Notes: generated from the sequence alone by a model not told the origin. Shown: positions 1 through 5,282, counted from the stretch's first letter. The stretch is 7,678 nt of DNA from Phycisphaerales bacterium UBA2396 (GCA_002343325.1 DDSG01000134.1:1-7678); one strand, 5' to 3'. Made by a program: numbers and translations.

Positions 1-20
1 TACACGACCTCTTCCGATCT
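1..20 (+). other. Sequencing adapter remnant (left end)
   Basis: The first 20 bases match the 3' end of the Illumina read-1 adapter (TACACGAC followed by CTCTTCCGATCT) with a single G missing between the two blocks. Coding sequence of moaE is in frame from base 22, so the genomic insert begins at about base 21. This is not biological sequence. It explains why moaE has no start codon. Confidence 0.93.
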
Positions 21-21
21 G

Positions 22-480
22 GTTGCGTTCATCGTGGATGGCCCGCTCACGGCCGAGGCGCAGGCCCGTGCGCTCCACGCGCACGCGGGCAAGTGGCAGG
101 CGCTGACGCGCGGTGGCGGCGTCGGAGCAACGCTCCGCTTCGAGGGAATCGTGCGACGAGCCGAGCCGGACCACGGCACGGTGAGCGGCGGCGCGGGGGG
201 CGGAGTGGCGGAGCGCGATCTGCTCGCGCTGGACTACCAGACCTACGACCCGATGGCGGAGCGCGGCCTGCTGACCTTGGCGCGCGAGGTGGCCGAGCGG
301 CACGGGCTGAAGTCCATCGTCGCGATGCACAGCCGCGGGCGTGTGGGCGTGGGCGAGGTCTCGTTCGTGCTGGAGGTCGCCGCGCCGCACCGCGCCGAAA
401 CCCTCGCCGCCGTCGCCGACTTCATCGACCGCCTGAAGCAGGACGTGCCGATCTGGAAGCGGGCGGTGTGGGCGGGGTGA
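22..480 (+). CDS. moaE: Molybdopterin synthase catalytic (large) subunit MoaE, 5'-partial
   Basis: MoaE pairs with MoaD-thiocarboxylate to insert two sulfurs into cyclic pyranopterin monophosphate, giving molybdopterin for the molybdenum cofactor (cytoplasm). Numbering from the GTG at 34, family landmarks are ATLRFEGIVR (residues 32-41), LDYQTYDPMAE (66-76), MHSRGRVGVGE (98-108), the APHR turn (117-120) and the C-terminal DRLKQDVPIWKR (132-143). The two active-site lysines of the family correspond to K135 and K142. The frame is open through the codons for VAFIV at 22-36, which look like a normal MoaE N-terminus. The GTG at 34 is therefore probably internal, and the true start was lost at the fragment end. 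The protein stops six residues after the WK motif, shorter than E. coli MoaE, whose tail continues. No moaD or other cofactor gene is visible; any would lie upstream. Confidence 0.9.
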   Translation, partial: VAFIVDGPLTAEAQARALHAHAGKWQALTRGGGVGATLRFEGIVRRAEPDHGTVSGGAGGGVAERDLLALDYQTYDPMAERGLLTLAREVAERHGLKSIVAMHSRGRVGVGEVSFVLEVAAPHRAETLAAVADFIDRLKQDVPIWKRAVWAG

Positions 481-482
481 GG

Positions 483-507
483 CGATGATGTGGTGTGGAC
501 ATCATCG
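483..507 (+). terminator. Perfect 8-bp stem-loop just after moaE
   Basis: CGATGATG (483-490) and CATCATCG (500-507) are perfectly complementary around a 9-base loop and begin two bases after the moaE stop. There is no T-tract, so this is a terminator-like or mRNA-end hairpin rather than a classical intrinsic terminator. It could also act as part of the tnaA leader together with the second hairpin at 524-552. Confidence 0.4.
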
Positions 508-523
508 GGGCGCTAGCGGCACA

Positions 524-552
524 CGGCAGAGCCTAGTCATCGATCTCTGCCG
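524..552 (+). promoter_or_regulatory. Perfect 8-bp stem-loop upstream of the tnaA ribosome binding site
   Basis: CGGCAGAG (524-531) and CTCTGCCG (545-552) form a perfect stem with a 13-base loop. It ends eight bases before the GGAG ribosome binding site (560-563) of tnaA. Its position suggests a leader hairpin or an operator for tryptophanase. No TnaC-like leader peptide of the E. coli type is visible. There is no T-tract. Confidence 0.4.
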
Positions 553-574
553 AAGTTATGGAGTGGAATCCATC

Positions 575-1933
575 ATGAAGACCATCATCGAACCATTCCG
601 TATCAAGGCCGTGGAGCCGATTCGGATGACCACGCTCGAGCAGCGCGATGCTCTGCTCCGCGAGGCCCACTTCAACCCGTTCCTGTTGCGTGCTGAGGAT
701 GTACTGATCGACCTGCTCACCGACTCCGGTGCGAGCGCGATGAGCAGCGAGCAGTGGGCTGGAGTCATGCGCGGGGACGAGAGCTACGCTGGGAGCCAGT
801 CGTTCTGGCGGCTCAAGGAGACGGTGCAGGGACTGACCGGTTTTGCCAACCTGCTGCCGACGCACCAAGGGCGTGCGAGCGAGCGCATCCTCTTCGAACT
901 CGTTGGCGGTCCGGGCAGGGTTGTGCCCAACAATGCTCACTTCGACACCACGCGTGCCAACATCGAGCACAGCGGCGCACTGGCCGTCAATCTGCCGATC
1001 TCCGAAGCCTCCGTTCCCGCTAACCGTCATCCGTTCAAGGGCAACATGGATGTTGCGGCGCTCGAAAGCCTGGTCGCCAAGGTCGGAGCCGAGAACATTC
1101 CGCTTGTGATGATGACCATCACAAACAACACCAGCGGCGGTCAGCCGGTCAGCCTCGCCAACCTCAGAGCAGTTCGGGCCGTCTGCGACCGCCACAAGCT
1201 GCCACTCTTCTTGGATGCCTGTCGCTTTGCGGAGAATGCCTGGTTCATCAAGATCCGCGAACCCGAGTGCGCAGCGATGAGCGTGCGTGAGATCACGCGA
1301 GCGATGTTTGATCTGGCCGACGGGGCGACCATCTCGGCGAAGAAGGACGGGCTTGTCAACATCGGGGGATTGCTCTTGATCAAAGATCGGACCCTGTTCG
1401 ACAGAGCCTGCAACCTACTCATTTTGACTGAGGGCTTTGTCACCTACGGCGGGCTCGCCGGGCGAGATCTCGAAGCGATGGCCCAGGGCTTCAAGGAAGT
1501 TATGGAGGAGGACTACCTCTCCTACCGCATCCGCAGCGTCGCATACCTGGGAGAGAAACTGCTCGCGGCGGGGATCAGGATCATCGAGCCGCCGGGCGGG
1601 CACGCGATCTACATCGACGCGGGGCACTTCTGCCCGCATATCCCCGCGAACCAGTTCCCCGGGCAGGCGGTCGTGTGCGGGCTCTATCGCAGCGCGGGGA
1701 TCCGATCGTGCGAGATCGGCTCGGTGATGGCGGGCCCGCGCCCGGCCGCACCGCCGAAGATGGAACTTGTGCGACTTGCCCTGCCTCGCCGCGCGTACAC
1801 GCAGAGCCACTACGACTACGTGGCTGAAGCGTGCGCGGAGCTGTTCGGCAATCGCGAGGAGATGCGTGGGCTGCGGATTGTTGAGGCTCCAGAGGTTCTG
1901 CGGCACTTTACGGCGAAGTTCGAGGAGCTTTGA
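575..1933 (+). CDS. tnaA: Tryptophanase (L-tryptophan indole-lyase)
   Basis: This PLP enzyme splits L-tryptophan into indole, pyruvate and ammonia (cytoplasmic, normally a K+-dependent tetramer). The 452-residue product is collinear with the beta-eliminating lyase family: EPFRIKAVEPIRM (6-18), DLLTDSG (46-52), catalytic Tyr71 in SYAGS, PLP-phosphate site THQGR (96-100), PLP-N1 partner D214 in FLDACR, Schiff-base lysine K257 in SAKKDGLVNIGG, and LPRR (403-406). Tryptophanase and tyrosine phenol-lyase are close relatives. The residue at tyrosine phenol-lyase position 381 is Ile (CEIGS) instead of Arg, the segment at 123-126 is FDTT instead of FTTT, and the end reads LRHFTAK with His444. All three favour tryptophanase. 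The frame is open back to 485, adding 30 residues unlike the family. I chose the ATG at 575 because family similarity begins at residue 6 and GGAG sits 11 bases upstream. The ATG at 488 has a nearby AGG and remains a weaker alternative. Confidence 0.93.
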   Translation: MKTIIEPFRIKAVEPIRMTTLEQRDALLREAHFNPFLLRAEDVLIDLLTDSGASAMSSEQWAGVMRGDESYAGSQSFWRLKETVQGLTGFANLLPTHQGRASERILFELVGGPGRVVPNNAHFDTTRANIEHSGALAVNLPISEASVPANRHPFKGNMDVAALESLVAKVGAENIPLVMMTITNNTSGGQPVSLANLRAVRAVCDRHKLPLFLDACRFAENAWFIKIREPECAAMSVREITRAMFDLADGATISAKKDGLVNIGGLLLIKDRTLFDRACNLLILTEGFVTYGGLAGRDLEAMAQGFKEVMEEDYLSYRIRSVAYLGEKLLAAGIRIIEPPGGHAIYIDAGHFCPHIPANQFPGQAVVCGLYRSAGIRSCEIGSVMAGPRPAAPPKMELVRLALPRRAYTQSHYDYVAEACAELFGNREEMRGLRIVEAPEVLRHFTAKFEEL

Positions 1934-2039
1934 TACGGGAGCGCCCCGCACTCCGCGGTGGTGCTCGCCCCAGGCGGGCGGTCCACGCCTCGGAAAGCAC
2001 CGACGCCGCGGCAGGGTGACCAGCGTCACGTCGCTCGGC

Positions 2040-2095
2040 GCATCGTCGCCGATGCCCTTGGCGTACTGTGAGTCTTGCACTACGTGCATCGATGC
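2040..2095 (+). promoter_or_regulatory. Candidate promoter/operator region of the cupin gene
   Basis: A -10-like TACTGT (2064-2069) is flanked by dyads. GCATCG and CGATGC (2040-2045, 2050-2055) pair around a 4-base loop. TGCAC and GTGCA (2076-2080, 2084-2088) pair around TAC. GCATCGATGC (2086-2095) is a perfect palindrome. No good -35 box is seen at normal spacing. Palindromes around a -10 element are the expected layout for a repressor such as the MarR-type protein encoded downstream, but the link is inference. Confidence 0.3.
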
Positions 2096-2125
2096 GTCCG
2101 CGTAGTCGATCGCAAGGAGTCCCGT

Positions 2126-2464
2126 ATGGCCGCCCCGCTTCTCGATGCCACCGCACCCGGGTTTCTCGACCTGCTCCAGATCTGCCCGATCGTGCCCGGC
2201 GCCACGGTGAGCAAGCCGCTGCTCAACCTGCCCGAGGGCAAGGTCGTGATCTTCGCGATGGATGCCGGGCAGGAGATGAGCGAGCACAGGGCGCCGTTTG
2301 TCGCCACGGTCCAGGTGCTCGACGGCCGCCTGCGGTTCGGTGTGGCATCGACCGAGAAGATCATGGGGCCGAGCGATTGGCTGCTCATGCCCGCGAACGC
2401 CCCGCACCGGCTGACGGCGCTCGAGCCCACGCGTTTCGTGCTCACGCTCTTCAAGCGGGCGTGA
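2126..2464 (+). CDS. Small single-domain cupin protein
   Basis: A 112-residue single cupin barrel. Start ATG 2126 has AAGGAG (2114-2119) six bases upstream; the frame is open to 2075 but without family-like sequence. Cupin motif 1 lies around residues 48-67 (GQEMSEHRAPFVATVQVLDG) and motif 2 around 81-94 (GPSDWLLMPANAPH). Only His54 and His94 of the usual metal ligands remain; the second His and the Glu of motif 1 are replaced, so the metal site is incomplete. Small cupins with this EHxAP...PH pattern are common and mostly uncharacterised. It stands alone in its own transcription unit, 210 bases before the MarR-type regulator, and may belong to the same stress response as the thioredoxin-like and globin genes. 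Fold is fairly sure, function unknown. Confidence 0.8.
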   Translation: MAAPLLDATAPGFLDLLQICPIVPGATVSKPLLNLPEGKVVIFAMDAGQEMSEHRAPFVATVQVLDGRLRFGVASTEKIMGPSDWLLMPANAPHRLTALEPTRFVLTLFKRA

Positions 2465-2632
2465 TAGGCACCGCCGCCCGTCTCATAGGGGCCTGAGGAA
2501 GTGAGCACGTAACGAACTCGGAACCCTGCGCGCCGACGGCCTTGCCGCAGGCGTGAACGCTTGCCATCGCGTTGCTCCGCGCCCTGCCCTGCTCACAGGA
2601 CAGCGAATCGGCGACCGGCCCCGCTCCACGGC

Positions 2633-2661
2633 TTGCCCGAATGCTTCGGACTCCATACTAT
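2633..2661 (+). promoter_or_regulatory. Sigma70-like promoter of the MarR-type regulator gene
   Basis: TTGCCC (2633-2638, -35) and TACTAT (2656-2661, -10) are separated by exactly 17 bases. The predicted transcript start, about 2668, lies only a few bases before the first candidate ATG (2675), so the message may be nearly leaderless or use the ATG at 2705. Confidence 0.5.
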
Positions 2662-2674
2662 ACGTCAGCCGCCC

Positions 2675-3397
2675 ATGCCATCGAGGTCCAACACCAACCC
2701 GCCCATGGCCGATCGAGTCCTCGCCGGTCTCGCCAAGCTCTCGCTCGTGATGCGGCACGAATCGTGGCAGTCGGCCGGCAGGCGTGGGTTGACGCCGACG
2801 CAGACTCAGGTCCTGTCGATCCTCGCGGGCTCGCCCGAGCCCATCGGTCTCAAGGAAGTATCGAGACAAATGGCGATCACGATGGGGACGGCCAGCGAGG
2901 CGATCGCCGCGCTCGTGGCCAAGGGGCTGGTCCGCAAAGCGCAGTCCAAGTCCGACGGCCGGGCCATCGTCCTCGCGCTCACAAAGCGAGGGACAAAGGA
3001 GGCGGCGACCGCCGCGGAGTGGCCGGCATCCCTGGTCAACGCCATCGACGCGCTGCCTGAGCCGGAGCGGGCGGCGCTGCTGCGGGGCCTGATCGGGATG
3101 ATCCGCACGCTTCAGGACCAGGGTTCGGTGCCGACGGCGCGGATGTGCGTCGGCTGCACGTACTTCCGACCCAACGAGTACCCCGGGCGACCCAAGTCGC
3201 ATCATTGCCTCTTCATCGATGCACCGATCGGCGATTCGGATCTCCGGATCGACTGCGGCGAGATGCAGCCGGTCGCGGCCGCACTCCGTCCGCGCCTCTG
3301 GAGCGTCTTTGTGAACGGGCAAGCACTGGACGATCAAGGACCGGGCACACGGCGGAGCCCATCGAAATCCCGCCGGACCATTCATGTCAGCACGTAG
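2675..3397 (+). CDS. MarR-type winged-helix regulator with C-terminal four-cysteine domain
   Basis: A DNA-binding regulator of 240 residues (230 if translation starts at ATG 2705, where family-like sequence begins). Numbering from 2705, the winged helix spans about 29-98: LTPTQTQVLSIL, the recognition-helix region LKEVSRQMAITMGTASEAIAAL, then VAKGLVRKAQSKSDGRAIVLALTKRG as the wing. A helical linker (105-137) leads to a cysteine cluster: C148 and C151 (MCVGCTYF), H166-H167-C168 (HHCLF) and C184 (RIDCGE). This CxxC...HHC...C pattern recurs, from memory, in a set of MarR-like proteins. It could bind zinc or an Fe-S cluster and act as a redox or NO sensor; that is inference. The protein continues about 45 residues past the last cysteine, which looks longer than usual. 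Its TAG stop is part of the TAGGAG ribosome binding site of the next gene, so the two are coupled. Neither start has a good ribosome binding site. Confidence 0.82.
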   Translation: MPSRSNTNPPMADRVLAGLAKLSLVMRHESWQSAGRRGLTPTQTQVLSILAGSPEPIGLKEVSRQMAITMGTASEAIAALVAKGLVRKAQSKSDGRAIVLALTKRGTKEAATAAEWPASLVNAIDALPEPERAALLRGLIGMIRTLQDQGSVPTARMCVGCTYFRPNEYPGRPKSHHCLFIDAPIGDSDLRIDCGEMQPVAAALRPRLWSVFVNGQALDDQGPGTRRSPSKSRRTIHVST

Positions 3398-3406
3398 GAG
3401 CACATC

Positions 3407-3646
3407 ATGAGCACGAAAGCCACGTTCTACCACGCCGGGTGCCCCGTTTGCGTCGCCGCCGAGCGGACGGTTGCCGAGGGCCTCGATCGGACGAAGTTCA
3501 ACGTCGAGATCGTCCATCTCGGGCAGCACAAGTCCCGCGTTGCCGAGGCGGAGGAGGCCGGCGTGAAGTCGGTCCCCGCGCTGGTGATCGGCGGGCAGGC
3601 GTTCCACATCAACCATGGCGCGGACTTGTCCGTGCTCAAGGGCTGA
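3407..3646 (+). CDS. Thioredoxin/glutaredoxin-like protein with CPVC motif
   Basis: A 79-residue single-domain thioredoxin-fold protein, cytoplasmic, with no signal peptide. The redox motif is C12-P-V-C15 after the first strand (ATFYHAG). The cis-proline is Pro57 in KSVPALVIGG, followed by the last strand and helix. The size and the two-cysteine motif resemble glutaredoxin/NrdH-like dithiol reductases; the physiological substrate is unknown. Start ATG 3407 has AGGAG (3396-3400) six bases upstream, and that site overlaps the stop of the regulator gene. The two are thus one operon with likely translational coupling. The thiol protein may reduce, or be controlled together with, the cysteine-rich regulator. 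A strong hairpin follows at 3681-3714. Confidence 0.83.
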   Translation: MSTKATFYHAGCPVCVAAERTVAEGLDRTKFNVEIVHLGQHKSRVAEAEEAGVKSVPALVIGGQAFHINHGADLSVLKG

Positions 3647-3680
3647 TCCCCGGCGAAATCGTCATCGGCCAGGCACGACG

Positions 3681-3714
3681 GCTCTGATGCCGGTCCCGCG
3701 ACCGGCATCAGAGC
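3681..3714 (+). terminator. Perfect 15-bp hairpin ending the regulator/thioredoxin operon
   Basis: GCTCTGATGCCGGTC (3681-3695) and its exact complement GACCGGCATCAGAGC (3700-3714) close a 4-base CCGC loop, 34 bases after the thioredoxin-like stop. It is GC-rich and uninterrupted, but the bases after it (GTCGCGCG) contain no T-tract. It probably terminates transcription or protects the mRNA 3' end. It separates the operon from the globin gene. Confidence 0.65.
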
Positions 3715-3728
3715 GTCGCGCGCCGTCT

Positions 3729-3745
3729 GCATGATGCGTTATAGT
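3729..3745 (+). promoter_or_regulatory. Candidate globin promoter with adjacent dyad
   Basis: A -10-like TATAGT (3740-3745) lies 28 bases before the globin start. Directly upstream is the dyad GCAT-G-ATGC (3729-3737). No recognisable -35 box lies at 16-18 bases, which would fit an activator-dependent or repressed promoter. The segment GCATGATGCGT differs by one base insertion from GCATCGATGCGT upstream of the cupin gene. Confidence 0.3.
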
Positions 3746-3772
3746 CTTGCGAGGAAGGACCGAAGTACGTCC

Positions 3773-4216
3773 ATGAGTTTTCACGACGATCACAACGACA
3801 CTGGCCACCAACTCCCGCTGACCGCGCCCAGCCGCCCCGCCACGCCCGTCGTGTCTGCCGACGAGGCGATGATCCGCACGCTGGTGGACACGTTTTACGA
3901 AGGCGTGCGTGACGATTCCCTGCTCGGCCCGATCTTCGCGCGGCACATCGCGGATTGGTCGCTGCACCTGCCGAAGATGTACGACTTCTGGTCCACGGTG
4001 GTGCTGCGTTCGGGGCGGTACACCGGGCGCCCGCTCGAAGCGCACGAGCGCCTGCCCGGACTCACCGAGGCCCACTTCGACCGCTGGCTCGATCTGTGGC
4101 GGCGGACCGTCGAGCGTGTCGTGCCCGAGGCCGCCCGGGCCGCGTTCACGGTCCCGGCCGAGCGCATGGCGGCGAACATGCGTGCGGCCCTGCTCCGCGG
4201 CGGGCCCGCGAAGTAG
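3773..4216 (+). CDS. Group III truncated haemoglobin (trHb3)
   Basis: A 147-residue haem protein of the 2-over-2 globin fold, cytoplasmic. Aligned by eye to Campylobacter jejuni Ctb, the key positions are present: Tyr B10 is Y42 in TFYEGV, the DDSLLGPIF segment follows, distal His E7 is H65 in LHLPKMYDFW, proximal His F8 is H91 in PLEAHERLP, and Trp G8 is W105 in RWLDLW. The first 30 residues are a hydrophilic extension not needed for the fold. Family members bind O2 and NO and are linked to NO detoxification or O2 handling; the role here is inferred from family and neighbours. Translation from ATG 3731 would add 14 residues but would overlap the proposed -10 box, so 3773 is preferred. The ribosome binding site is weak (GAGGAAGGA, 3751-3759, spaced too far). 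Confidence 0.87.
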   Translation: MSFHDDHNDTGHQLPLTAPSRPATPVVSADEAMIRTLVDTFYEGVRDDSLLGPIFARHIADWSLHLPKMYDFWSTVVLRSGRYTGRPLEAHERLPGLTEAHFDRWLDLWRRTVERVVPEAARAAFTVPAERMAANMRAALLRGGPAK

Positions 4217-4302
4217 CCGACGCGTTGGGCCCGCGCCTCACCGCCAACCAACGCCACACGCCCGACGTCGCTCCGCATGTGCGGCGGTGTCAACGCGGGG
4301 CG

Positions 4303-4323
4303 TGCCGCGCCCCCGGTGCGGCA
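4303..4323 (+). terminator. Possible hairpin downstream of the globin gene
   Basis: TGCCGC (4303-4308) pairs with GCGGCA (4318-4323) around a 9-base loop, about 87 bases after the globin stop. There is no T-tract. This is weak; stems of this size are common in sequence this GC-rich. The rest of 4217-4325 shows nothing recognisable. Confidence 0.2.
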
Positions 4324-4325
4324 GC

Positions 4326-4470
4326 GCCGCGCCACACACGCACCATCACGGCATCAAGCGGGGGGTGCCGGGGGGGCGGCAAAACCGCCGTCTACATGGC
4401 CCGCTGGGTCAACACACGCGGCGAAAAGGGGCCGTGGTCGGAAGTCACGACGGCGACGGTGGCGGCGTAA
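4326..4470 (+). pseudogene. Repeat copy 1: FN3-like C-terminal fragment, start codon lost
   Basis: This is the first of four copies of a short repeated tail sequence. From codon 4345 to the TAA at 4468 the frame reads through GGKTAVYMARW, VNTRGEKGPWSE and VTTATVAA (41 codons plus stop). Copies 3 and 4 have an ATG at the position where this copy has ATC (4345-4347), and it is about five codons shorter in a G-rich stretch (4358-4377). The upstream GCCGCGC (4326-4332) matches the same heptamer 21 bases before the ATG of copies 3 and 4. No in-frame start precedes it nearby. Only the internal ATG at 4396 could begin a 24-residue peptide. The core is one base different from copy 2, apart from the stop codon. 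I regard it as a non-functional fragment. A 6-bp hairpin (AAGCCG/CGGCTT, 4475-4492) follows its stop. Confidence 0.65.
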
Positions 4471-4496
4471 GACAAAGCCGTGATTCCGGCTTACGC

Positions 4497-4502
4497 TATG
4501 AT
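4497..4502 (+). promoter_or_regulatory. Possible -10 element for the small membrane protein gene
   Basis: TATGAT (4497-4502) lies 76 bases before the ATG at 4579 and matches the sigma70 -10 consensus at five of six positions. No convincing -35 box is present, so this is tentative. Confidence 0.25.
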
Positions 4503-4578
4503 CCGCAGCCGTGACGTGTGCCGCTTCGGAGTACATCCGTTCGACACTGGCCGGCGCATCGCATTGAAAGGATCGGGA

Positions 4579-4758
4579 ATGAGCGCAAAGCAACTGGTCC
4601 TGATTGTGGTCATCGCCGTGGTCGCGGCGGTCGCGGCCACCGTCGCCATGCACCTCATGGGCTTTGAGCGGAACACCGCCGTCGCGGGTGGCGTAGCCGG
4701 GGCCGTGGTCGGGGCGGGCGTGAGCCGGATGGCCATGCAGAAGAAGTCGGGCCGATAG
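4579..4758 (+). CDS. Small glycine-zipper membrane protein, unknown function
   Basis: A 59-residue protein with a well-placed ribosome binding site (AAAGGA 4567-4572, six bases before ATG). Residues 5-27 (LVLIVVIAVVAAVAA and on) form a strong transmembrane helix. Residues 36-49 (AGGVAGAVVGAGVS) are a Gly-xxx-Gly rich stretch that could be a second, tightly packed helix, and the C-terminus is basic (MQKKSGR). A short polar loop with FERN separates the two. I do not recognise a family. Glycine zippers occur in small inner-membrane and toxin-like peptides, but nothing here demonstrates that role. It is bracketed by repeat copies 1 and 2. The coding call rests on the ribosome binding site, hydrophobic pattern and codon use. 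Confidence 0.7.
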   Translation: MSAKQLVLIVVIAVVAAVAATVAMHLMGFERNTAVAGGVAGAVVGAGVSRMAMQKKSGR

Positions 4759-4776
4759 GGCTCCATTGAGAGCGCC

Positions 4777-4869
4777 ATGTCGGACGCGACTTGGCTGAGC
4801 CGCTGGGTCAACACCCGCGGCGAAAAGGGGCCGTGGTCGGAAGTCACGACGGCGACGGTGGCGGCGTAG
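4777..4869 (+). CDS. Repeat copy 2: short ORF with the RWVNTRGEKGPWSE tail
   Basis: The shared repeat covers about 4801-4869 only, the last 22 codons of the family tail and the TAG stop. It sits in frame behind an unrelated eight-codon beginning, so an ORF of 30 residues (MSDATWLSRW... ending VTTATVAA) exists from the ATG at 4777. It lacks the GGKTAV half found in copies 1, 3 and 4. No clear ribosome binding site precedes the ATG. Its stop lies five bases from the stop of the convergent zinc-ribbon gene. It may be a translated micro-protein, or more likely a 5'-truncated repeat fragment that happens to have an upstream ATG. Confidence 0.35.
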   Translation: MSDATWLSRWVNTRGEKGPWSEVTTATVAA

Positions 4870-4874
4870 GGCGG

Positions 4875-5282
4875 TTACTTTGTCGGTCGTGCCTTGACCG
4901 CCACGCCCCACGACTTGCTCTCGGCGAACGAGTTCCACAGCGGCGCATCGCGGGCGATGTCGTAGGGCCTGCCGCACTCGGGGCAGGTCCCCGCCGGGTC
5001 GAGCGTGGAAACGTCGTACGCGCAGTGCGTGCACAGACGACCCTCGGACTTCAGGAGCGCTCGGCGGATGCGGCGTGTCCGCAGCAGCCAGAGCGGCGTG
5101 AGGCCCAGGATTGGCGCGCCGAAGTCGTAGGCAAAGCCACGCGGCAGGCCCAGCGGCTTGCGAAGGATCAGCCACGCGATGGCGGCGACCGCAAAGAAGA
5201 TCGACATCCCGACCCAGAGGTACAACGCCCCTCGCATGACCGGCGGGACCAAACGCAGGTTGGGCGGCGAGACCGATCGCAT
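4875..5282 (-). CDS. Two-helix membrane protein with C-terminal zinc ribbon
   Basis: The only gene on the minus strand, 135 residues. Residues 19-40 and about 52-68 are hydrophobic helices, followed by a basic stretch (RTRRIRRALLK) likely on the cytoplasmic side, then a zinc ribbon with C84-x2-C87 (CTHCAYDVSTL) and C100-x2-C103 (CPECGRPYDI). This combination of short membrane anchor and CxxCxYDL...CPECG ribbon is, from my recollection, very common in planctomycete genomes and uncharacterised. The start is uncertain: ATG at 5282 or ATG at 5237 (MRGALYLW), neither with a clear ribosome binding site. A minus-strand TAGAAT (5297-5292) could be a -10 box that would make the message almost leaderless. 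The 3' end is tail-to-tail with repeat copy 2. Confidence 0.75.
   Translation of the reverse strand: MRSVSPPNLRLVPPVMRGALYLWVGMSIFFAVAAIAWLILRKPLGLPRGFAYDFGAPILGLTPLWLLRTRRIRRALLKSEGRLCTHCAYDVSTLDPAGTCPECGRPYDIARDAPLWNSFAESKSWGVAVKARPTK

Noticed and set aside
485..574. Start of tryptophanase at 485 or 488 (30 extra codons)
   Set aside because: The extra residues have no family resemblance, and the ATG at 575 begins just before the conserved EPFRIK segment with GGAG upstream. An AGG near 488 keeps it possible but less likely.
485..574. TnaC-like leader peptide for tnaA
   Set aside because: The frame with the single Trp codon has no stop before tnaA, and no short ORF with the TnaC pattern (Trp followed later by a terminal Pro) is present in any plus-strand frame.
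1934..2039. Terminator after tnaA (GAGCGCC/GGTGCTC stem)
   Set aside because: The stem needs a G-T pair and a 14-base loop and has no T-tract; it is not better than chance in this GC-rich region.
1415..2407. Minus-strand open frame of 330 codons across tnaA and the cupin gene
   Set aside because: It spans two recognisable plus-strand genes and an intergenic gap, with no protein-like pattern.
2561..2674. Extended N-terminus of the MarR-type regulator from 2561
   Set aside because: It would run through the promoter at 2633-2661, and its translation is Pro/Arg/Cys-rich without similarity to MarR proteins.
2483..3616. Minus-strand open frame of 377 codons opposite the MarR-type and thioredoxin-like genes
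   Set aside because: It is the complement of two convincing plus-strand genes, is rich in Arg/Gly/Pro without domains, and is explained by codon bias at high GC.
3731..3772. Globin start at ATG 3731
   Set aside because: It would place the start within the dyad and just before the -10-like TATAGT; the extra 14 residues are not family-like, and the conserved fold begins much later.
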